DNA from: an uncultured Actinomycetes bacterium
Lineage (GTDB): Bacteria; Actinomycetota; Acidimicrobiia; Acidimicrobiales; SZUA-35
DNA length: 34,151 nucleotides
NCBI GenBank assembly: GCA_902826025.1
Contig: CADEDH010000033.1
Coordinates: forward strand, 34,907 to 69,057
Reading direction: 5' to 3'
Shown here: positions 28,793-34,151 of the stretch, piece after piece
Layout: each line of letters starts with the position of its first letter
Numbering within the stretch: the first letter of the stretch is position 1
Notes under the pieces: generated by a model
Database searches by the model: none
What the model saw: only the letters and a program-made list of their open reading frames with translations
What the model was told of the DNA's origin: nothing
Translations under genes and position numbers: made by a program

Positions 28793-29497
28793 TTACAGGC
28801 GGGTCAGCTCCTCGAGGCGGAGCGGATCGACCTTGACACCGGGGCCCATGGTCGACGAGATCGTGATCTTCTTGAAGTACCGGCCCTTGGCTGCTGCCGG
28901 CTTGGCCCGCTGCAGCTCGTCCACCACGGTGGCGAGGTTCACCTGCAGGGCCGGGGCGTCGAAGCTGGACTTGCCGATCGACACGTGGATATTGCCGTAG
29001 CGGTCGGTCCGGTATTCGACGGTGCCGCCCTTGAAGTCGGTGACGGCCTTGGCCGGATCGGGGGTGACCGTGCCGGTCTTGGGGTTGGGCATGAGGCCCC
29101 GGGGGCCGAGCACCCGGCCCAGCTTGCCCACCTGGGGCATGAGCTCCGGGGTGGCGATGGCCAGATCGAAGTCGAGCATCCCGCCCTCCACCTGGGCCAC
29201 GAGTTCTTCGCCGCCCACGATGTCGGCGCCGGCGTCCCGAGCGGCGTTAGCCGCGTCGCCGGTGGCGAACACGGCCACCCGGATGGTCTTGCCCGTCCCG
29301 GACGGCAGCGACACGGTGCCCCGTACGATCTGATCGGCCTTGCGGGGGTCGACTCCCAGATTGAAGGCCACGTCGATCGACTCGTCGAAGCCGGCCGACG
29401 ACAGGCTCTTCACCAGATCGACAGCCTCGCTCGGCCCGTGGAGGTGGTCCCGGTCGTAGCGCCGGCTCGCCTCGCTGTACTTCTTACCTTTCGCCAT
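28793..29497 (-). CDS. rplA: 50S ribosomal protein L1
   Basis: A 234-residue two-domain protein of the L1 stalk, with a normal length. Family features include KYSEASRRYD at the start, FDESIDVAFNLGVDPRKADQ (about 37-56), GRVLGPRGLMPNPKTGTV (about 125-142) and the C-terminal MGPGVKVDP. It controls release of tRNA from the E site and can repress its own operon. GAGGGAG lies six bases before the ATG. It follows rplK after an unusually structured 136-bp spacer. Confidence 0.99.
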   Translation of the reverse strand: MAKGKKYSEASRRYDRDHLHGPSEAVDLVKSLSSAGFDESIDVAFNLGVDPRKADQIVRGTVSLPSGTGKTIRVAVFATGDAANAARDAGADIVGGEELVAQVEGGMLDFDLAIATPELMPQVGKLGRVLGPRGLMPNPKTGTVTPDPAKAVTDFKGGTVEYRTDRYGNIHVSIGKSSFDAPALQVNLATVVDELQRAKPAAAKGRYFKKITISSTMGPGVKVDPLRLEELTRL

Positions 29498-29559
29498 GTC
29501 GGCTCCCTCGTGGTTCGGCCGCCGGGCGAGGTCCTCCCGGTCGGCGGTTGGATTGTGAA

Positions 29560-29629
29560 CTCGGGTGGGCTCCGGCGTTTCGCCGCAGGCGAAACCCGAG
29601 GTCCCGAAGGGCTCCCGTCCCCGAAGGGG
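29560..29629 (-). promoter_or_regulatory. Hairpin cluster in the rplK-rplA spacer
   Basis: Three nested or adjacent stems lie in this spacer: gtttcgcc/ggcgaaac (29577-29595), an enclosing ctcgggt/acccgag pair (29560-29600), and ccccgaagggg (29619-29629). The last forms a CCCC-UUCG-GGGG-like stable tetraloop on the minus strand. It begins five bases after the rplK stop. It may protect the rplK mRNA end, attenuate transcription, or serve as an L1 binding site; the sequence does not decide. Confidence 0.4.
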
Positions 29630-29633
29630 AAAC

Positions 29634-30062
29634 TCAGCCCCGGATGATCACGCCCATCTGGCGGGCGGTACCGGCGACCTGCTTCTTGGCCGCATCGATG
29701 TCGTTGGCGTTGAGGTCGGGCAGCTTGGTCTGCGCGATCTCGGTGAGCTGGGCCTCGGTGATGGTGCCGGCCCGGTCCCGGAGGGGATCGGCTGCGCCCT
29801 TCTCGATCCGAGCCGCCTTCTTGATCAGCTCCGAGGTGGGGGGCGTCTTCAGCACGAAGGAGAACGTGCGATCCTCGAAGATCGTGATCTCCACCGGCAC
29901 CACCTGGCCCCGCTGGGCCTCGGTGCGGGCGTTGTACTCCTTGCAGAAGTCCATGATGGCGACGCCGTAGGGGCCCAGCGCGGTACCAACCGGCGGGGCG
30001 GGGGTGGCGGCGCCGGCCGGGATCTGGATCTTCACTACGGACAGGATCTGCTTCTTGGCCAT
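29634..30062 (-). CDS. rplK: 50S ribosomal protein L11
   Basis: A 142-residue protein of the GTPase-associated centre. It has the family's [20 protein letters not shown] (11-30), the [14 protein letters not shown] segment, and the C-terminal RNA-binding domain with [13 protein letters not shown] and [11 protein letters not shown]. Its complex with 23S rRNA is where thiopeptide antibiotics bind, and the N-terminal prolines contact them. It starts 75 bp after the nusG stop, and no strong promoter is seen in that gap. Confidence 0.99.
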   Translation of the reverse strand: MAKKQILSVVKIQIPAGAATPAPPVGTALGPYGVAIMDFCKEYNARTEAQRGQVVPVEITIFEDRTFSFVLKTPPTSELIKKAARIEKGAADPLRDRAGTITEAQLTEIAQTKLPDLNANDIDAAKKQVAGTARQMGVIIRG

Positions 30063-30137
30063 CGGGGTTCTTTCGTGACTGATGAGGCTGGCCGCGCCGG
30101 AAGGGGCGAGCGGCAGCTGACCATTCTGCCTTGGTTT

Positions 30138-31004
30138 CTAGATTTTCGCGACCTGCGAGAATTCGAGCTCCACCGGAGTTTCCCGGCCGAAGATGTTGAC
30201 CAGCACCTTGAGCTTGAGCTGGTCCTCGTTGATCTCCACGATCTCGCCCTGGAAATCGGCGAAGGGGCCTTCCTTGACCCGCACGGTCTCGCCCAGGCCG
30301 TACTCGAGCCGGGGGCGACCCTTGCGGGAGCCGTCGTCGCCCTCTACCTTCACCGACAGGAACGACTCGACGTCGCGCCGGGGCAGGGGTGACGGCTTGT
30401 TGCCGGCCCCCACGAACCCGGTGACACCGGGGGTGTTGCGGACCACGAACCAGGAGTCGTCGTCGAGGCGCATCCGCACCAGCAGGTAGCCGGGGAACAC
30501 CTTCTTCTGGACGACGACCTTCTTGCCGTTCTTGAACTCGACCACGTCTTCCAGGGGGATGACGATCTCGAAGATCCGCTCCTCCATGTTCATGGACTGG
30601 GTGCGGGCCTCGAGGTTCGACTTCACCTTGTTCTCGTAACCCGACTGGGTGTGGAGCACGTACCACCGGCCGGGACGGTCGTAGGGGGAGTCGCGGCGGG
30701 GGGCGGGGGCCGGAGCCTCTTCCTCCTCCTCGGCGTCGGCGTCGGCGTCGGCGGCCACCGGATCCTCGGCGTCGGCGTCGGCCTCGTCGTCCACCAGGTC
30801 GGCACGCTCGTCGGTCTCGATGTCGGGATCGACGTCGTCGTCCGGGTCGGTGTAGTCGTCCGGATCGGTGTCGGCCAGGGCCTCAGCCTCAACCTCGGCC
30901 TCGTCGGTCTCGTCGTCGAGCAGGGGGGCGGCGTCGACCTCGCTCACAGGGGCCTCCTCGGGCGGCGCCTCGACAGCGCCATCGATATCGGGCTGGTCGG
31001 TCAC
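30138..31004 (-). CDS. nusG: Transcription antitermination factor NusG with long acidic N-terminus
   Basis: A 288-residue protein. The NGN domain begins at about [15 protein letters not shown] (113-127), and the KOW domain includes [22 protein letters not shown] (about 235-256). The first ~108 residues are an acidic, repetitive extension with DPDD-type repeats and [11 protein letters not shown] runs; core NusG is about 180 residues. It binds RNA polymerase and couples to Rho or the ribosome. The GTG start overlaps the secE stop as GTGA. The acidic region contains simple trinucleotide repeats (gtcggc units near 30735-30780). Confidence 0.97.
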   Translation of the reverse strand: MTDQPDIDGAVEAPPEEAPVSEVDAAPLLDDETDEAEVEAEALADTDPDDYTDPDDDVDPDIETDERADLVDDEADADAEDPVAADADADAEEEEEAPAPAPRRDSPYDRPGRWYVLHTQSGYENKVKSNLEARTQSMNMEERIFEIVIPLEDVVEFKNGKKVVVQKKVFPGYLLVRMRLDDDSWFVVRNTPGVTGFVGAGNKPSPLPRRDVESFLSVKVEGDDGSRKGRPRLEYGLGETVRVKEGPFADFQGEIVEINEDQLKLKVLVNIFGRETPVELEFSQVAKI

Positions 31005-31306
31005 GAGCCCAACTTCAGCAGCTGGATGATCATCTCGCCGAAGAGGTAGTCACAGGCGGCGATGAGCGCCGTCATGACCGCCAGCGCGCACAGGACGATG
31101 ATGGTGTAGTTGACCACCTCGTTGCGCGTGGGCCAGCTGACCCGGCGCATCTCCGACCGAACCTCGGAAACGTACTGCTTGGGACCCACCCGGTCTCGCG
31201 GCGCCGTGGCCGCACGCGGCTCGCGGGCGGTGGCCACGGGGTTGCCTTCCTCGTCGAGCTGGCCCTGCTTCTGCAGGTACCGGCGCTGTTCCCGGTTCAT
31301 CGCCAT
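31001..31306 (-). CDS. secE: Preprotein translocase subunit SecE
   Basis: A 101-residue protein whose C-terminal half is the SecE core: amphipathic [23 protein letters not shown], then one membrane helix (about 72-92). It clamps SecY in the translocon. The N-terminal ~45 residues are charged and variable, as in actinobacteria. The ATG at 31306 has GAGG eight bases upstream. An open frame continues upstream over tandem repeats but is not protein-like. It is translationally coupled to nusG. Confidence 0.95.
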   Translation of the reverse strand: MAMNREQRRYLQKQGQLDEEGNPVATAREPRAATAPRDRVGPKQYVSEVRSEMRRVSWPTRNEVVNYTIIVLCALAVMTALIAACDYLFGEMIIQLLKLGS

Positions 31307-31361
31307 GTGTCGTGCCTCGTGGGTACACCTGTGCTGGGCGCGAGCCTCGTCGGTGGTGCGT

Positions 31362-31414
31362 GTGGTGTCGTTGGTGCCTGTCGTGTCGTTAAAACACGTC
31401 GTGTCGTTAAACAC
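31362..31414. repeat. 17-18-bp tandem repeats between tRNA-Trp and secE
   Basis: Two nearly identical adjacent units, gtcgtgtcgttaaaacac (31380-31397) and the same lacking one a (31398-31414), are preceded by a degenerate third unit (31362-31379). Each unit contains gtgt...acac, so single units can form small hairpins. The stretch is in the 5' leader of secE if tRNA-Trp and secE share a transcript. Confidence 0.65.
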
Positions 31415-31420
31415 GCTGTG

Positions 31421-31493
31421 CAGGGCAGGAGGGAATCGAACCCCCAACCTTCGGTTTTGGAGACCGGCGCTCTACCAATTGAGCTACTGCCCT
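31421..31493 (-). tRNA. trpT: tRNA-Trp (CCA anticodon)
   Basis: A 73-nt cloverleaf on the minus strand. The acceptor stem AGGGCAG pairs with CTGCCCT, the D-arm is GCTC...GAGC, the anticodon loop is CTCCAAA with anticodon CCA, and the T-loop is GTTCGATTC, with discriminator G. The 3' CCA is not encoded. A tRNA-Trp directly before secE-nusG is common in bacteria. Confidence 0.97.
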
Positions 31494-31506
31494 TGGACCG
31501 GTTTCG

Positions 31507-31512
31507 AGGCTA
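31507..31512 (-). promoter_or_regulatory. Probable -10 element for tRNA-Trp-secE-nusG
   Basis: TAGCCT on the minus strand would start transcription near 31500, about seven bases before the mature tRNA 5' end. The matching -35 region (GCGGTT at 17 bp spacing) is weak. Confidence 0.4.
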
Positions 31513-31548
31513 CCAGCGATCCTGGCCGGAACCGCCGCGGTTACCGGC

Positions 31549-31905
31549 TCAGCTGGCCAGGCTCTGGCGGGCGGCCAGGCGGGACGCGATCACGATGGCG
31601 CCGGCGGCGCCGGCGGTGGCGGCCGCCGCAATCCCGCCCAGGTAGGCGGCCTTGCGGCTCCTACGGTGCAGCCGATGGACGGTGGCCGGCGGTCGCAGCG
31701 CGGCCAGGATGTCTTCCAGCAGGCCGTCGTCGGGGGCGAGGTAGTGTCCCCGGAGCGAGGTGAGGGCCCGGAGGAGGCGCCGGTACTGCACCAGCTCGGC
31801 CTGGCACCGCAGACACGACTCCACGTGGCGCTCGGCGTCGAGCGGGAGCCGGTTGAGCCCGTCGGCGATCTCGGCCAGCTGCAGGCTCACGCTCTCACAC
31901 CGCAC
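31549..31905 (-). CDS. Zinc-type anti-sigma factor (ZAS family), membrane-anchored
   Basis: A 118-residue protein. The zinc-binding anti-sigma motif H-x3-C-x2-C uses His27, Cys31 and Cys34 (ERHVESCLRC), and an additional Cys3 could complete the site. A membrane helix lies at about 88-109 near the C-terminus. It should hold the ECF sigma factor at the membrane and release it on a signal, possibly thiol oxidation or envelope stress. The GTG start at 31905 lies inside the end of the sigma gene (11-bp overlap) with GAGGAAGAGGA just upstream, so the two are made in fixed ratio. No protease or signal protein is nearby. Confidence 0.88.
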   Translation of the reverse strand: MRCESVSLQLAEIADGLNRLPLDAERHVESCLRCQAELVQYRRLLRALTSLRGHYLAPDDGLLEDILAALRPPATVHRLHRRSRKAAYLGGIAAAATAGAAGAIVIASRLAARQSLAS

Positions 31906-32473
31906 GAGCTTCCTCTTCCTCGCCCAACGGGTAGAGGCGCTCCCGGAGCCGCTTGCGGGCCCGGTGGAGGCGGACCTTGGCCGCCGACTCGGTGATACCC
32001 AGCTGGTCGGCGATGGTCTCGTGGGGCAGGTCGTAGATGTCGCGCAGCACCACAACGGCCCGCAGCTTCGGCGGCAGCTCCAGCAGGGCGGCGCTCAGCT
32101 GGTCTCGCAGGTCACCCAGACCCACCCGCTGCTCGGGATCCCGCTGGGGGTTGAGGTCGGCGATAACCGGATCGTCGGGAAGCAGGTCGTGGCTGTGGCG
32201 GCCCCGCCGGCCCAGGTAGGTGTTGGCGCAGTTGGCCGTGATGCGGTGCAGCCAGGTGGAGAACTGGGCGTCGCCCCGAAACCGCTTCAGCCCTTTGTGG
32301 GCCCGAAGATAGGTCTCCTGCACCACGTCCCGTGCGTCCTCCTCATCGCCCACCAGGCGATATGCCAAGGTGTAGGTGTCGGTATAGGTCAGACGTACGA
32401 GCTGTTCGAAGGCCAGATGGTCGCCCGCCTTGGCCCGTTCAACCAGCTCATCGACGTCGGCCGATTCCAGCAA
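31895..32473 (-). CDS. ECF-type RNA polymerase sigma factor
   Basis: A 192-residue group 4 sigma factor. Region 2 spans roughly residues 24-95, with YRLVGDEEDARDVVQETYLRAH and FSTWLHRITANCA. Region 4 spans about 130-182, with LPPKLRAVVVLRDIYDLPHETIAD and the helix-turn-helix TESAAKVRLHRARKRLRE. It directs RNA polymerase to a stress regulon that is not identifiable here. The TTG start is preceded by GAGG six bases upstream; an in-frame stop a little further up limits alternatives. Its anti-sigma gene overlaps its 3' end. The position between tuf and tRNA-Trp-secE is unusual. Confidence 0.93.
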   Translation of the reverse strand: MLESADVDELVERAKAGDHLAFEQLVRLTYTDTYTLAYRLVGDEEDARDVVQETYLRAHKGLKRFRGDAQFSTWLHRITANCANTYLGRRGRHSHDLLPDDPVIADLNPQRDPEQRVGLGDLRDQLSAALLELPPKLRAVVVLRDIYDLPHETIADQLGITESAAKVRLHRARKRLRERLYPLGEEEEARAV

Positions 32474-32505
32474 CTCAGACCTCGACAGGGGCTCGGAGGT
32501 TACGT

Positions 32506-32531
32506 GACGATCCTATGGCGATGAGGTTACC
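32506..32531 (-). promoter_or_regulatory. Candidate autoregulated ECF promoter
   Basis: GGTAACC (32525-32531), 15 bp, then CGTC (32506-32509) resembles the GGAAC...CGTC pattern recognised by many ECF sigma factors, which commonly activate their own gene. An overlapping TAGGAT (32510-32515) could instead be a housekeeping -10 box. Either would give a leader of a few dozen bases. Confidence 0.35.
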
Positions 32532-32679
32532 CCGGCACCGGGCCTGATCGGATCTGCCTACCCCCGTTCACTGTCAGTGGGTGGTCCTACGATCTCCACC
32601 ACGGGCCGCCCCCGAACCCGGCGGGCGGCGCTTCCCCACCGTGACATCAGCCCCCTTCTGCGAAAAGGACGAGATCACG

Positions 32680-32961
32680 ATGGCGGACTCCCCCACCCCC
32701 GAACCCACCCCTCCGGCGCCGTCCGGCGCCGATCCGGCCGCCGTCGAGCCCGCCTCCCGGGCCGACGTGGCCGGTCTGGCCCACCAGGTGCGCACCGAGG
32801 TGGCCCACCTCCGTCGAGACCTGGCATCCCGGCTCGACGCCGCCGGCGAGCGCCTCGAGCTGGCGCTGGGCCGCCGGGCCATCCGGCTCGGCCTGACTCT
32901 CATCACCGCCCAGTGCCTGGTGACGGTGCTGTCGGTGACCGTCGTGTACCTGACCGGCTGA
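32680..32961 (+). CDS. Small coiled-coil, C-tail-anchored membrane protein
   Basis: A 93-residue protein of unknown function. It has a Pro/Ala-rich acidic start (1-25), a probable coiled-coil helix (about 27-62: VAGLAHQVRTEVAHLRRDLASRL), a basic GRRAIR, and one C-terminal membrane helix (70-91). The ATG at 32680 is chosen for AAAGGA nine bases upstream; an open frame continues 33 codons further without support. Divergent from the ECF sigma gene across about 200 bp, it could be part of its regulon, but that is speculation. Confidence 0.65.
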   Translation: MADSPTPEPTPPAPSGADPAAVEPASRADVAGLAHQVRTEVAHLRRDLASRLDAAGERLELALGRRAIRLGLTLITAQCLVTVLSVTVVYLTG

Positions 32962-32979
32962 CCGGCGGCGCACCGCCGG
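32962..32979. terminator. Short hairpin between convergent genes
   Basis: ccggcgg-cgca-ccgccgg starts directly after the stop codon of the small membrane protein and 14 bp from the stop of the convergent SDR gene. There is no T-tract. It is likely a weak bidirectional terminator. Confidence 0.4.
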
Positions 32980-32992
32980 CGCCCTCGGCCCG

Positions 32993-33973
32993 TCAGTAGA
33001 CGAGCGGGCTCGACTCGCTCCAATCGAGCGGCACCTCGGCGATGTCGAGGCGCACCTGCTTCCAGGTGACGCGGATGGAGTCGGCCGCTGCCCCGCCGTC
33101 GGCGGCCGATTCCACCAGCAGCTCGAAGGCGCCCCGGTCGATATCGGCCCGGGGGCGGTTCACCAGCTGGGCGAAGGCCTCGGCGCACTCATGGGTCTCC
33201 AGCATCCGGGGCTGCCACCGACCCCACACCTTCTCGTTCTCGGTGTATTCGTGCGTCATGCCGGTGCGGATGAAGGGAAACAGGACGCACAGGCTCGACA
33301 CGCGCGACGACGCCTTGCCCAGATTCACCTGCAGCACCTCGGGCAGCTGGAGCACGGCGAAGTTGGCGATGGCGTACCCCGGCACCGAGGGACCGGGGTC
33401 GATGGCCTGGCGGGACGACACGTACACGAACTGGACGTCCTGCTCGTGGTAGACGGCCTCGCCGGCCCACAGATGGGTGGTGGCCAGGAAGCCGTCGATC
33501 TTGGTGTCGAGCACCGAGCGCGACTCCTCCAGGTTGTCGATGAAGTGCTGACGAACCCGGGCCCGACGGATGGCGTTGGGCTCGTCGTCGATGGTGCGCA
33601 GGGCCCGGCCGAACGAGTAGCCCTTCTCCGACAGTCCCGAGTTGCAGATCACCATCGAGGGCGGCAGACCGCCCATCTGCTCGATGACGTAGCTCCTCGT
33701 GGCCCACAGGTCCCGCAGGTTGGTGACGTCGGCCTGGAGGGGGAAGGCGTTCACCCCCTCGGCCTGGAGACGCTCCACCAGGTCGAATCCGTCTTCGTAG
33801 CTCCGGTGGAAATGGATCCCGACGGAGGCAGCGCCGTTGAGCCCGGCGGTGAGGGCGAACGCCTGCCCGATGCCCCCGTCCTTGCCGGCACCCGTGATCA
33901 GAACCCGTTGGCCCTCGAAACCGGCCCGGAGCTCGTCGGAGAAGCGGAACTGCTCGGTGTTGGCGCTGTACAT
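32993..33973 (-). CDS. SDR-fold protein with altered catalytic motif
   Basis: A 326-residue Rossmann-fold protein. The nucleotide-binding loop TGAGKDGGIG is at 27-36, and the acidic ADV turn at 81-83 fits adenine binding. The NNAG motif is replaced by CNSG (110-113). The active-site region reads VSSRQA...PGYAIANFAV: Ser186/187 and Tyr200 are present, but the YxxxK lysine is Asn204. It may have another chemistry, use a lysine elsewhere, or have lost catalysis. The protein is also longer than the usual ~250 residues. The ATG has GATACT six bases upstream and no ribosome site. It lies between tuf and the ECF sigma gene on the same strand as both. Confidence 0.78.
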   Translation of the reverse strand: MYSANTEQFRFSDELRAGFEGQRVLITGAGKDGGIGQAFALTAGLNGAASVGIHFHRSYEDGFDLVERLQAEGVNAFPLQADVTNLRDLWATRSYVIEQMGGLPPSMVICNSGLSEKGYSFGRALRTIDDEPNAIRRARVRQHFIDNLEESRSVLDTKIDGFLATTHLWAGEAVYHEQDVQFVYVSSRQAIDPGPSVPGYAIANFAVLQLPEVLQVNLGKASSRVSSLCVLFPFIRTGMTHEYTENEKVWGRWQPRMLETHECAEAFAQLVNRPRADIDRGAFELLVESAADGGAAADSIRVTWKQVRLDIAEVPLDWSESSPLVY

Positions 33974-33979
33974 GGCCTG

Positions 33980-33985
33980 AGTATC
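33980..33985 (-). promoter_or_regulatory. -10 element, leaderless start of SDR gene
   Basis: GATACT ends six bases before the ATG at 33973, keeping the key A2 and T6 of the TAnnnT pattern. The 60 bp between here and the tuf terminator show nothing else. Confidence 0.4.
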
Positions 33986-34044
33986 CGACGCCGGAAGGGG
34001 CGGCGCAACCGGTTCGGAGCCGCCACCACGACCCCCCGAACGCG

Positions 34045-34077
34045 CCAGAGGCGCCCCCGGCCGGAGGGCGCCTCTGG
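34045..34077 (-). terminator. Terminator hairpin of tuf
   Basis: A perfect 12-bp inverted repeat, ccagaggcgccc / gggcgcctctgg, with a 9-nt loop, about 19 bp after the tuf stop on the minus strand. No T-tract follows. It separates tuf from the SDR gene. Confidence 0.65.
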
Positions 34078-34095
34078 AGCTGAGCGCTGTGAGCT

Positions 34096-34151
34096 CTACT
34101 TGATGATCTTGGTGACGCGGCCGGCGCCTACCGTCCGGCCACCCTCACGAA
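34096..34151 (-). CDS. tuf: Elongation factor Tu, C-terminal end (partial)
   Basis: Only the last 18 codons are in the window. They read REGGRTVGAGRVTKIIK followed by TAG, the near-invariant C-terminus of bacterial EF-Tu (barrel domain 3). The gene continues past the right edge. EF-Tu delivers aminoacyl-tRNA to the ribosome. Its position upstream of tRNA-Trp-secE resembles the location of a second tuf gene in some bacteria, but genes further upstream are not visible. Confidence 0.95.
   Translation of the reverse strand, partial: REGGRTVGAGRVTKIIK

Noticed and set aside
28738..28815. tRNA-Tyr-like sequence on the minus strand (CTGTAAA loop, long variable-arm-like hairpin, TTCGAATCCCACC)
   Set aside because: The T-stem does not pair, the loop hairpin closes with eight bases instead of seven, and no 5' acceptor strand matching CTCGCCC exists because that part is rplA coding sequence.
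30720..30910. Separate gene within the acidic part of nusG
   Set aside because: Alternative frames here encode only Arg/Thr/Pro repeats. The nusG frame is continuous, overlaps secE properly, and acidic NusG N-termini are known in actinobacteria.

Overview
The window is very GC-rich, gene-dense DNA from an actinobacterium. GTG and TTG starts are common, stop/start overlaps of the GTGA or ATGA type are frequent, and many genes seem to be read from leaderless transcripts. Ribosomal-protein, RNA-polymerase and CoxL-type gene content fits Actinomycetota; Acidimicrobiia is my best guess but is an inference from overall character, not from a search.

Right half (about 19.4-34.2 kb, almost all on the minus strand): the core information-processing cluster. 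Read in the direction of transcription it runs: 3' end of tuf and its terminator hairpin; an atypical SDR-fold protein; a small plus-strand membrane protein; an ECF sigma factor overlapping its zinc-type anti-sigma factor; tRNA-Trp; secE-nusG; rplK-rplA; rplJ-rplL; a strong hairpin; a good sigma70-type promoter; rpoB-rpoC; and a terminator. NusG and L10 both carry long acidic low-complexity extensions. The rpsL-rpsG-fusA genes that often follow rpoC are absent. The thioredoxin-fold genes follow instead, and a tuf gene lies upstream of secE.

Middle (about 8.6-19.4 kb): two CPHC-type thioredoxin-fold membrane proteins, one of them coupled to a DsbB/BdbC-type quinone oxidoreductase, which together look like an oxidative protein-folding module. 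Also here are two PNPOx-fold flavin/F420-type proteins, a three-gene ABC-2 exporter (ATPase plus two permeases), an AIM24-family protein, and a divergently transcribed form II CoxS-CoxL-CoxM molybdenum hydroxylase operon.

Left (0-8.5 kb, minus strand): a Thr/Ser/Pro-rich exported protein and an L,D-transpeptidase lipoprotein. Next come a WXG100-like protein with a possible hydrolase C-terminus and two tandem paralogous membrane-anchored proteins of unknown function. Last are an alkylsulfatase-like metallo-beta-lactamase, a fused LivH-LivM permease and a tyrosine phosphatase. The WXG100-like gene and the two paralogues are the best candidate here for an undescribed (effector/partner) system.

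Non-coding signals: eight genes have a TAnnnT-like -10 hexamer ending 6-7 nt before the start codon. There is a roughly 114-bp extended palindrome between two divergent genes, a duplicated hairpin repeat that supplies the livHM stop codon, and 17-18-bp tandem repeats between tRNA-Trp and secE.
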